A stretch of DNA of 64,000 nucleotides from Pelagibacterales bacterium SAG-MED48 (GTDB taxonomy: Bacteria > Pseudomonadota > Alphaproteobacteria > Pelagibacterales > Pelagibacteraceae), in NCBI GenBank assembly GCA_014653375.1, contig JACWEP010000003.1, positions 1 through 64,000 of the forward strand, read 5' to 3'. The notes beneath the pieces are model-generated. The model searched no databases. It was not told where the DNA came from and saw only the letters and a list, made by a program, of their open reading frames with translations. Below are positions 18,626-26,334 of the stretch, piece after piece (the first letter of the stretch is position 1; every line of letters begins with the position of its first letter). Position numbers and translations under genes: made by a program.

Positions 18626-19164
18626 AGAATTTTTTTTAGTAAATTGTCACCAAAAAATAATTTGTGAACAATTACTGCTAAAATGTGGACAATGACTAAA
18701 ACAATCAACAAATAATTTGAAAAAATATGGATATCATAAAAAAAATCAGCTATTTCAAAATTTTCAAGTATTTTAATCTCCCTAAATAAAATAACTAAAG
18801 TTTCTCCATTAAATAATTTTTTTAAAATTCCCGAAATAGTAATTAATAAAATTGTCACATATAATAAGAGATGATTGGTTTTTGCTAAGAATTTCTGTCC
18901 TTTAAAAATACTTGGCTCTAACTTTGGTGGTGGATTAATAATTTTATTTATTAGTCTTAAAATAACCAGATAAAACATAGATAAACCAACTAACACATGT
19001 ATATTTTCAATATTTATTCTTTCTGGTCCAAAATCTAAATCGACTAAATAAAATCCTAGAGGAATTTGAATAAAAATTAAAATTGCACTTGCCCAATGCA
19101 ATATTTTTGAAATTAAACTATACTCTGATAAAGTATTTTTATCATGCATTTTATAATTAAACAT
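18622..19164 (-). CDS. Cytochrome b561 family membrane protein
   Basis: A 180-residue, four-helix diheme protein with histidines in the helices: SKILHWASAILIFIQIPLGF, ENIHVLVGLSMFYLVILRL, TNHLLLYVTILLITISGI and IFSNYLLIVLVIVHILAVIVHK. These are the axial ligands of bacterial cytochrome b561. An internal ATG at 19149 (MHDKNTLSEYS) is an alternative start. The gene is head-to-head with a cytochrome c' gene, a frequent functional partner. Confidence 0.9.
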   Translation of the reverse strand: MFNYKMHDKNTLSEYSLISKILHWASAILIFIQIPLGFYLVDLDFGPERINIENIHVLVGLSMFYLVILRLINKIINPPPKLEPSIFKGQKFLAKTNHLLLYVTILLITISGILKKLFNGETLVILFREIKILENFEIADFFYDIHIFSNYLLIVLVIVHILAVIVHKLFFGDNLLKKIL

Positions 19165-19611
19165 ATTGTGAGTAATATTGGTATTAGTTTGTTTTTAATT
19201 TTTTCAATACTAATTGGCTCAAATGCTTATTCTGAGCAATCCGCTGAAGATATTATTAAGGAGAGAAAAGCATTATTTAGCAAGAATTATAAAACTGCCA
19301 AAAGAGTTCAAGCTTTGTCAGCTAAAGGTGAATTTGATAAAGCAAAAGAATTAATGATTGTAATGAGTGAAAATTATAAAGATTTATTAGAACTATTTCC
19401 TGAAAATTCAAAAGAAGGTTTTAAAACTGGGTCTTTGCCGATTATTTGGGATGACAAAGAGAATTTTAATACTCTTATGCAGAAATCATCTGATGATATG
19501 ATTAAATTAACTTCAATTATTGAAACTGTCGAAGATGTCAACATTCCAATTAGAGAATTGATGTGGGGTAACTGTAAGGCTTGTCACAGTAAGTATAGAG
19601 AAGAACATTAA
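19144..19611 (+). CDS. Cytochrome c' family protein
   Basis: The precursor has a signal peptide (SLFLIFSILIGSNAYS) and a C-terminal haem motif CKACH in GNCKACHSKYR, the class II cytochrome c layout with haem near the end of a four-helix bundle. ATG 19144 overlaps the divergent cytochrome b561 start. A GTG at 19168 gives a more compact signal peptide (MSNIGISLFLIF) and avoids the overlap; I think the latter is at least as likely. Confidence 0.87.
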   Translation: MHFIIKHIVSNIGISLFLIFSILIGSNAYSEQSAEDIIKERKALFSKNYKTAKRVQALSAKGEFDKAKELMIVMSENYKDLLELFPENSKEGFKTGSLPIIWDDKENFNTLMQKSSDDMIKLTSIIETVEDVNIPIRELMWGNCKACHSKYREEH

Positions 19612-19637
19612 TTTTTATCCATAATTTTTAGTTAAAT

Positions 19638-20162
19638 ATGATCCCTCAAAGATTTAAAGAACATTTAGAAGAATACATAAGTCAAGAGTTGTATGTTCAA
19701 ATAGCAATTATTAAAGGCAAAGAAAAAGTTTCTACAGACTCTGCAATAAATAAATATCTTAAAAGTAATCACTTTAAAGATTTCTCAAATGGAAAACCAT
19801 TTGATCATTTTATAGATGGTCTTAGAGATAAATGCCTTGGTATGCTAAAAAATTCACCAATGAAAAACAAACAAACAACTGATGAAACTATTTTAGAATT
19901 ACAAAATAAATTAAAAGAGTTAAGTGATGAAGAGTTAGACAATACCTATTGGGAAATTGAAACTGGTGAATTTTTTTCCAGTAATCAAATTAAAGAATTA
20001 GAAAGTAATCGTAGTGAATTAATTGAAAAATTAAATATTACAAAAAATAAAAATGAAGTTTTTCAAACAATTATAAGTTTTTGTAAAAGCTATGAAGAGC
20101 TATGCCAAAAAAAATATCCTGAAGCCCCATTACCATTAGAAATATTAAAATCAATTAATTAG
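19638..20162 (+). CDS. Uncharacterised soluble helical protein
   Basis: A 174-residue protein with no signal peptide or membrane segment. It is rich in charged residues and predicted helices, with a coiled-coil-like centre (ETILELQNKLKELSDEELDN). I do not recognise a family. It begins 26 bases after the cytochrome c' gene, and an 83-base gap separates it from the ABC transporter. Confidence 0.7.
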   Translation: MIPQRFKEHLEEYISQELYVQIAIIKGKEKVSTDSAINKYLKSNHFKDFSNGKPFDHFIDGLRDKCLGMLKNSPMKNKQTTDETILELQNKLKELSDEELDNTYWEIETGEFFSSNQIKELESNRSELIEKLNITKNKNEVFQTIISFCKSYEELCQKKYPEAPLPLEILKSIN

Positions 20163-20245
20163 CTTAAATTAAGGCAATGCAGTGATTTTAAATTTTAAAA
20201 CCTTATTGTATTATACTGATTAAACCTTATATATCCTCAAATCTA

Positions 20246-21181
20246 ATGTCAGAAAATCAAATAATCATTAATAATTTATCTAAAGTCTATAGCAATGGAT
20301 TTGATGCTTTAAAGACAGTCAGTCTTAATATTAAAAAAGGTGAGATTTTAGCAATGCTTGGACCTAATGGTGCTGGTAAAACTACTTTGATTAATATTAT
20401 CTGTGGAATAGTAAAACCTTCTTCAGGATCTGTGACTATTGATGGGTTTGATATTATAGACGATTATAGAGAAACAAGATCTAGAATTGGTTTAGTTCCA
20501 CAAGAGCTTACATTAGAACTATTTGAAACAGTTTTTAACAATGTTTCATATTCAAGAGGTTTATATGGAAAAAAACCTAGTCCCGAGCATATTGAAAAAA
20601 CTCTTAAAGATTTAAGTCTTTGGGATAAAAAAGATCAAAGACTAAGACAATTATCTGGAGGAATGAAGAGAAGAGTTTTAATTGCTAAAGCTCTCTCTCA
20701 CGAACCATCAATTTTATTTTTAGATGAACCTACGGCGGGCGTTGATGTTGAGCTTAGAAAAGATATGTGGAAAATAGTAGAGGAGTTAAAAAGAACAGGA
20801 GTTACAATTATTTTGACTACCCATTACATTGAAGAAGCAGAAGCTATTGCTGATAGAGTGGGTGTTATTAATCAAGGAGAAATAATTGTAGTTGAAGATA
20901 CTAGAGAATTACTAAAAAAAATGGGATATAAAAAATTAACTGTCTCTCTTCAAGAAAAAATAATGGAAATTCCAAGTAGTTTAGAAAAATATAATCTTAA
21001 AATTAGAAAAGATAATATATCAATCGATTATATCTATAATATTCAAGCTGAACAAACTGGAATTACAAATTTACTTCAAGATTTGAAAGATGCAGGTTTA
21101 AAATTAAGAGATTTAAAAACAGAACAAAATTCATTAGAAAAAATATTTGTTAGATTGGTAAAGGAAAATAATGAAATTTAA
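20246..21181 (+). CDS. ABC-2 type exporter, ATP-binding protein (YadG-like)
   Basis: A 311-residue ATPase with Walker [12 protein letters not shown]-loop [13 protein letters not shown], signature LSGGMKRR, Walker [13 protein letters not shown] and the switch histidine in TTHYIEEAE. It closely follows the E. coli YadG pattern. The permease start overlaps its 3' end by eleven bases. The exported substrate is unknown. Confidence 0.92.
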   Translation: MSENQIIINNLSKVYSNGFDALKTVSLNIKKGEILAMLGPNGAGKTTLINIICGIVKPSSGSVTIDGFDIIDDYRETRSRIGLVPQELTLELFETVFNNVSYSRGLYGKKPSPEHIEKTLKDLSLWDKKDQRLRQLSGGMKRRVLIAKALSHEPSILFLDEPTAGVDVELRKDMWKIVEELKRTGVTIILTTHYIEEAEAIADRVGVINQGEIIVVEDTRELLKKMGYKKLTVSLQEKIMEIPSSLEKYNLKIRKDNISIDYIYNIQAEQTGITNLLQDLKDAGLKLRDLKTEQNSLEKIFVRLVKENNEI

Positions 21182-21938
21182 TTATCTTGCGTGTAAAGCA
21201 ATTTATCTTCATGAAATGGATAGATTTAGACGAACTTTATTGCAGTCTTTGTTATCCCCGGTTTTATCTACCTCTTTATATTTTATAGTCTTTGGTTCTG
21301 TTATTGGTGGTTATGTAGAAAATATTGATGGTATTAGTTATGGTTCATATATTGTTCCAGGATTATTGATGTTAACACTATTAACTCAATCAATTAGTAA
21401 TACTTCATTTGGAATATTTTTTCCTAAATTTAATGGAACTATATATGAAATCCTGGCAGCTCCAATATCTACATTTGAAATTGTCCTTGCATTTGTTGGT
21501 GCAGGTGCATCTAAAACTTTAATAGTTGGAGTTGTAATTTTTATAACTGCTACTTTTTTTGTTGAAGTTGAGGTTAAATATCCATTGTTAATGATTTTTT
21601 TACTTTTGTTAGTTGCTTTTACTTTTGCTTTATTTGGATTTTTAATCGGTTTGATAAGCTCTAACTTTGAACAAATGTCAATTATACCAACACTAGTAAT
21701 CACCCCGATGGTATTTTTGGGTGGAAGTCTTTATTCATTGGATATGTTGCCATCATTTTGGCAAACAATCACATACTTTAATCCTGTAGTTTATTTAATT
21801 AACGGACTTAGATTTGCATTTTATGGTGTATCTGACTTTAATATATGGATTAGTATCAGTTCAATGGTTTTCTTTTTGATTGTTTGTGTTTCTGTAGTTT
21901 CTGTTCTTCTTAAAAAAGGCTACAATATTAAATCCTAA
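21171..21938 (+). CDS. ABC-2 type exporter, permease (YadH-like)
   Basis: A 255-residue membrane protein of the ABC-2 family with six helices and the family box [19 protein letters not shown] followed by [16 protein letters not shown]. It pairs with the overlapping ATPase gene. Its stop overlaps the end of the convergent dmdA gene by four bases. Confidence 0.92.
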   Translation: MKFNYLACKAIYLHEMDRFRRTLLQSLLSPVLSTSLYFIVFGSVIGGYVENIDGISYGSYIVPGLLMLTLLTQSISNTSFGIFFPKFNGTIYEILAAPISTFEIVLAFVGAGASKTLIVGVVIFITATFFVEVEVKYPLLMIFLLLLVAFTFALFGFLIGLISSNFEQMSIIPTLVITPMVFLGGSLYSLDMLPSFWQTITYFNPVVYLINGLRFAFYGVSDFNIWISISSMVFFLIVCVSVVSVLLKKGYNIKS

Positions 21939-23077
21939 CTACTACTAGCTATTTTTTTTTTGGGATCGTAAAAAGGTTTTTCAACAACTACAGAATTGTA
22001 TTTACCTTCATTGGTAATTACTTCAAGCTTAGTTCCTGTTTCTGATTGCTCGATTTCAATCATTGCTAAAGCAATATTTTTTTTCAGTCTTGGTGAATAT
22101 ACAGCTGATGTAATTTTTCCAATTTTTTTATTATCTTTTTCAACTGGCCAAAAAGTTGTATTAGGTCCAGTTAACGGTTTACAATCAATTTCTAAACCAA
22201 CTTGTTTTCTTTTTATACCATCCTGCTTGATTTTCTTTAATGCTTTTTTACCTACAAAATCTATATCAGAATCTAAACTTACAAGACGATCCAATCCAAG
22301 TTCAAATGGATTAGTGTCAATATCAGCATCTGCATGATATGATAACATTCCTCCTTCAATTCTTCTAATTGATGAAGTATGACCTGGTTTAAGCCCATGT
22401 TCTTTTCCTGCTTCCATAATTTTTTCATATAGTTCATTTCCTTTAGAACCATCTCTAAGATATATTTCATATCCCAGTTCACTAGACCAACCAGTTCTAG
22501 ATATAATTAAAGGAATGCCATCCAAATTATATTCTTTTAACCAATAATATTTCAAATCTTTTATATCTTCTCCAAATAATTTAACCATGATATCACCTGA
22601 GGTAGGACCTTGTAATTGTAACGGAGAAACATCAGGTTCTTTGATTTGAACATTTAAACCTGAGTTAACAGCAACACCTTGAGCCCATAGTAAAACATCA
22701 CTATCAGCAAGTGATAACCAAAAATGATTTTCATCAAGTCTTAATAAAACTGGATCATTTAAAATACCACCATCATTATTAGTAATTAAGACATATTTAC
22801 ATTGGCCAATTGCAAGTTTTGATAAATCTCTTGGAGTTAATAGTTGTGTGAATTTGTAAGCATCTGGTCCAGTTATTTCTACTTGTCTTTCAACTGCAAC
22901 ATCGCAAAGAATAGCTTTTTCAATTAAATTCCAAAAGTTTTGCTCAGGATCTCCAAAATCTCTTGGAATATACATATGATTATAAACTGAAAATCCAGTT
23001 GCTCCCCATTTTACTGTAGAGTCGAAGTAAGGTGATTTTCTTATTTGTGTACCAAAACCAAAGTTTTTATTACTCAT
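21935..23077 (-). CDS. dmdA: Dimethylsulfoniopropionate demethylase
   Basis: A 380-residue GcvT-fold protein that matches SAR11 DmdA along its length: KWGATGFSVYNHMYIPRDFG, CDVAVERQVEITGPDA, PLQLQGPTSGDIM, RTGWSSELGYEIYLRDGSKG and HTSSIRRIEGGMLSYHAD. It moves a methyl group from DMSP to tetrahydrofolate, yielding methylmercaptopropionate. It differs from aminomethyltransferases in the W-G-A and H-A-D segments. The SD AAGGAT precedes the start. It lies downstream of the aceA terminator and must have its own promoter in the 43-base gap before that hairpin. Confidence 0.95.
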   Translation of the reverse strand: MSNKNFGFGTQIRKSPYFDSTVKWGATGFSVYNHMYIPRDFGDPEQNFWNLIEKAILCDVAVERQVEITGPDAYKFTQLLTPRDLSKLAIGQCKYVLITNNDGGILNDPVLLRLDENHFWLSLADSDVLLWAQGVAVNSGLNVQIKEPDVSPLQLQGPTSGDIMVKLFGEDIKDLKYYWLKEYNLDGIPLIISRTGWSSELGYEIYLRDGSKGNELYEKIMEAGKEHGLKPGHTSSIRRIEGGMLSYHADADIDTNPFELGLDRLVSLDSDIDFVGKKALKKIKQDGIKRKQVGLEIDCKPLTGPNTTFWPVEKDNKKIGKITSAVYSPRLKKNIALAMIEIEQSETGTKLEVITNEGKYNSVVVEKPFYDPKKKIASSS

Positions 23078-23120
23078 TTTTTGATCCTTAACAGTCCATT
23101 CAATTCTTTACAAACAAAAA

Positions 23121-23142
23121 AATAGCCCAGTTAAGGGCTATT
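23121..23142 (-). terminator. Rho-independent terminator of aceA
   Basis: AATAGCCC and GGGCTATT form an eight-base perfect stem with loop AGTTAA. On the minus strand, which carries aceA, the stem is followed by TTTTTGTTTG. It lies 29 bases after the aceA stop and separates aceA from dmdA. Confidence 0.85.
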
Positions 23143-23170
23143 AAAAATCATAAGGGAATTAATTTTTTAC

Positions 23171-24445
23171 TTAAAATTGTTCAGATTCAGTTGAACCTTC
23201 CATCGCAGTTGTAGAACTTGTACCACTGCTAATCGTGTTTGATACAGAATCAAAATATGAAGTTCCAACCTCTCTTTGGTGTTTAACACTAGTATAACCG
23301 TCTTTTTCTCTTAAAAATTCTTGTTCTTGAATTCTAGAATATGCAGTCATACCTTCTTTTTTATATTTTTCTGCTAACTCAAAGATTGCGATATTTTGAG
23401 TATGAAAGCCTGCTAAAGTTATAAATTGAAACTTATAACCCATTTTAGAAATCTCTTGTTGGAAAGAAGCAATTTCATCATCATTTAGATGTTTCTTCCA
23501 ATTAAATGAAGGAGAACAATTATAAGCTAATAATTTTCCTGGAAATTTTTCATGGATTGCATCAGCAAATTTTTTAGCTTCTTCTAAATTTGGTGTTGCT
23601 GTTTCACACCAGATCAAATCTGAATAAGGAGCATAAGCAAGGCCTCTTGATATAGCTTGTTCAATTCCTTGTTTAACATAAAAGAAACCTTCAGGAGATC
23701 TCTCACCTGTTAAAAATGGTTTATCATTTTCATCATGGTCATTTGTAATTAGTTTTGCAGCATTTGCATCAGTTCTTGCTAAAATAATAAGTGGAACATT
23801 AGCAATATCAGCAGCTAATCTTGCAGCTTTTAAATTTTTAATCATAGTACCAGTTGGAACCAAAACTTTACCACCCATATGGCCACATTTTTTTTCACTG
23901 GCTAACTGATCTTCAAAATGAACACCGGCTGCACCAGCTTTAATAAATTTTTTTGCAAGTTCAAATACATTCAACGGTCCACCAAAACCAGCTTCACCGT
24001 CAGCAATGATTGGTAACATGTAATCAACTTTATTTTCCTCTTTCATGTCACCATCTTTAAGTTCCATGTGTTGAATTTGATCTGCTCTAACTAAAGCGTT
24101 ATTCATTGAATCTACTAATTTTGGGGCACTATCATAAGGATACAAAGATTGATCAGGATACATTTCTCCAGCACTATTAGCATCTGCTGCTACTTGCCAC
24201 CCACTTAAATAAATTGCTTTTAATCCTGCTTTAGCATGTTGAACTGCATGATTACCAGATAATGATCCCAGTGTATTTATATAAGGTTCTGAATTTAATA
24301 ATTTCCATAGTTTTTGTGACTGCATTTTGCACATTGAATATTCAATTTTAATAGAACCTCTTAATCTCTCAACTTCATCCTCAGTGTAGTCACGTTTAAT
24401 TCCGGCAAATCTTTTTAAGTCGTAAGAGATATTTTCTGCGCTCAT
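23171..24445 (-). CDS. aceA: Isocitrate lyase
   Basis: A 424-residue enzyme with the active-site motif KKCGHMGGKVLVPT and the family segments GWQVAADANSAGEMYPDQSL and ARTDANAAKLITND. It splits isocitrate to glyoxylate and succinate, the entry of the glyoxylate bypass. A ScfR/RamB-type regulator is divergent nearby, consistent with control by the C2/C3 carbon supply. The small gene upstream may be in the same transcript. Confidence 0.96.
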   Translation of the reverse strand: MSAENISYDLKRFAGIKRDYTEDEVERLRGSIKIEYSMCKMQSQKLWKLLNSEPYINTLGSLSGNHAVQHAKAGLKAIYLSGWQVAADANSAGEMYPDQSLYPYDSAPKLVDSMNNALVRADQIQHMELKDGDMKEENKVDYMLPIIADGEAGFGGPLNVFELAKKFIKAGAAGVHFEDQLASEKKCGHMGGKVLVPTGTMIKNLKAARLAADIANVPLIILARTDANAAKLITNDHDENDKPFLTGERSPEGFFYVKQGIEQAISRGLAYAPYSDLIWCETATPNLEEAKKFADAIHEKFPGKLLAYNCSPSFNWKKHLNDDEIASFQQEISKMGYKFQFITLAGFHTQNIAIFELAEKYKKEGMTAYSRIQEQEFLREKDGYTSVKHQREVGTSYFDSVSNTISSGTSSTTAMEGSTESEQF

Positions 24446-24527
24446 TATTTTTAGTCCTATGATGTTGTTTGTTTGAGAAAATTGAATTGGTGCGAATGGA
24501 GTTATTATTATTTCTTAAAGACTTGAT

Positions 24528-24689
24528 TTAGCTGTTATCGTCTAAAGATTTAATAAGATCACTCATTCCACTTGAACCCCAATCACAATGATCATCTCTC
24601 ATGTAGATACCTCTACTATTATGTTGGTCAAAATCTTCTTTTTTTATGATTTGAGCTTCATTTTCAGTGTTATTTAATTTTTTTTTCAT
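24528..24689 (-). CDS. Small conserved-looking acidic protein upstream of aceA
   Basis: A 53-residue protein from ATG 24689 (MKKKLNNTENEAQIIKK). The frame extends further upstream, but that part would run through the regulatory motifs, so I reject the longer start. The C-terminal half, RGIYMRDDHCDWGSSGMSDL, looks ordered and has one Cys and one His. No family recognised. It sits between aceA and its likely regulator on the aceA strand. Confidence 0.6.
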   Translation of the reverse strand: MKKKLNNTENEAQIIKKEDFDQHNSRGIYMRDDHCDWGSSGMSDLIKSLDDNS

Positions 24690-24702
24690 GTAAATTTTAT
24701 AA

Positions 24703-24719
24703 TTTACAGAGTTTACAAA
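24703..24719. promoter_or_regulatory. Paired TTTACARA motifs, small-gene side
   Basis: TTTACAGA at 24703-24710 and TTTACAAA at 24712-24719, nine bases apart. They lie just upstream of the small gene that precedes aceA. They match the pair next to the regulator start, so this is a likely ScfR-type operator. Confidence 0.55.
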
Positions 24720-24762
24720 AGCTACTAAAAAGAACAAAATGCTTGTAAATCATAGAAAAAAA

Positions 24763-24792
24763 TTGTAAAAATAAATTTACAAAATTTACAAA
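24763..24792. promoter_or_regulatory. Paired TTTACAAA motifs, regulator side
   Basis: TTTACAAA at 24776-24783 and again at 24785-24792, nine bases apart and directly before the regulator ATG at 24801. An inverted copy TTGTAAA is at 24763-24769, and a further TTGTAAA at 24743-24749. Binding here would block the regulator's own transcription. Related PccR/RamB-type regulators are known to bind TTTGCAAA-like repeats. Confidence 0.6.
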
Positions 24793-24800
24793 TAGAAAAC

Positions 24801-26246
24801 ATGAGTCAATTAGATTTAAAAATAGGGCCTAAAATCAAAGCTTTTAGAAGGCAGCTTGGACTACAAGCTAATAAATTAGCAGAAGAATTAAGCATATCTC
24901 CTAGTTATTTGAATTTAATTGAAAGCGGTAAACGTAAAATTGATGGCGATTTATTATTAAAAGTATGTGAAAAACTTAACATAGAGCTATCACACCTTAC
25001 GTCAAAAACTGACATTAACTTACAAAACACTATTTCAGAAATTTTAGATGATCAACTGTTTGAAGATTTAGATATTTTAGGACCAGAAGTTAAAGACCTA
25101 GTTAGTACAAATCCAAAAATTGGAAAAGCTATTGTAAGACTTGGTGACATTTTGAAAAAAAAAGATCATGAGTTGTTTGATAAGGTTGAAAAAATTTCTG
25201 GAAAAATTGTTGATAATAGAAAAAACTCATTTCCAGGAGAAGTTATTTCAGATTTTCTACAACAAAATAGAAATTACTTTTCAAAATTAGAAGATTTTGC
25301 AAATAAAGTTTTTGATAAAATTCAAAAAAATAATCGAACAAGATATATTGCTCTTTGTGAATATTTAGATTCAGAATACTCTATTAAAGTTAAAGATGTG
25401 ATACCTGATGAAAATAAACCTTTTTCAAAAATATATAAGAAGAGTAAAAAAGAACTTTTATTAAGTGATTATAGTTCATTAGAAACTAAAAAACTTCATG
25501 CTGCAGCACAAATTGCACAAGAGGGTGCAAGTAAAGAAATTGACAATTATTTATCTAAATTTAGTTTTCCATCAAATGAATCTAAAACATTAACAAGAGT
25601 TGCTTTGCTTAATTATTGTGGGGCCGCAATATTAATGCCCTATAAACTTTTTCATACCGAATGTAAAAAGCTTAAATATGATTTAGAATTATTACAAAAT
25701 ACATTTGCAACTTCTTTTGAACAAGTTGCTCATAGAGTAACTTGTTTACAAGACCCAAAACTTCCAGGGATACCATTTCATTTTTTAAGAGTTGATATGG
25801 CTGGAAATATTTCAAAAAGATTTTCACTATCTGGAATTGATATTCCTAGATATGGAGGAGCTTGTCCAAGATGGAATGTTTATTCTGCATTAACTAGACC
25901 TGGTGTTATTCAGGCTGCAGTTAGTAAAATGACGAATGGAGAAAAATATGTTTGTATTGCAAGAACAGTTGAAAAAGGAATAGGAAGATTTGGTCAAGCA
26001 AAAAGCATATTATCAATTGGTCTTGGTTGTGAAGCAAAATATGCAAAAGATTTTGTTTATACAGAAAATGTAAATATTAATGATAAATCTACTGAAATTC
26101 CAATAGGGGTTTCATGTAGAACTTGCGATAGATTAGACTGTTCACAAAGAGCATTCCCTCCGTTACACAAAAAATTTGATATAGATATCAATACTAGAGG
26201 TGTATCTGTTTACGTGACCGATGAAAGTTCACAGGGAAAATCCTAA
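24801..26246 (+). CDS. ScfR/RamB-type XRE-family transcriptional regulator
   Basis: A 481-residue regulator. Residues 5-65 are an XRE helix-turn-helix (ANKLAEELSISPSYLNLIESGKRK, quoted in part: SISPSYLNLIESGKR). The middle is an IrrE-like region (LTRVALLNYCGAAILMPY) and the C-terminus is the ScfR domain with the cysteine cluster CRTCDRLDCSQRAFPP. This family senses short-chain acyl-CoA and controls glyoxylate or propionyl-CoA genes. Its position divergent to aceA and the intervening TTTACAAA motifs support control of aceA and of itself. Confidence 0.9.
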   Translation: MSQLDLKIGPKIKAFRRQLGLQANKLAEELSISPSYLNLIESGKRKIDGDLLLKVCEKLNIELSHLTSKTDINLQNTISEILDDQLFEDLDILGPEVKDLVSTNPKIGKAIVRLGDILKKKDHELFDKVEKISGKIVDNRKNSFPGEVISDFLQQNRNYFSKLEDFANKVFDKIQKNNRTRYIALCEYLDSEYSIKVKDVIPDENKPFSKIYKKSKKELLLSDYSSLETKKLHAAAQIAQEGASKEIDNYLSKFSFPSNESKTLTRVALLNYCGAAILMPYKLFHTECKKLKYDLELLQNTFATSFEQVAHRVTCLQDPKLPGIPFHFLRVDMAGNISKRFSLSGIDIPRYGGACPRWNVYSALTRPGVIQAAVSKMTNGEKYVCIARTVEKGIGRFGQAKSILSIGLGCEAKYAKDFVYTENVNINDKSTEIPIGVSCRTCDRLDCSQRAFPPLHKKFDIDINTRGVSVYVTDESSQGKS

Positions 26247-26334
26247 ATTTCAATTTAAGATAAATGATAAAAATTATTGAAAAATAAGACCTTTTAACTC
26301 TAAAAAATAAGAGTACTGCAAATTTAGTATATGA

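Noticed and set aside
26297-26314. ACTCT / AGAGT hairpin between the ScfR regulator and the YbbP-like gene
   Set aside because: Five-base stem with a long AT loop and no U-run; too weak to call a terminator.
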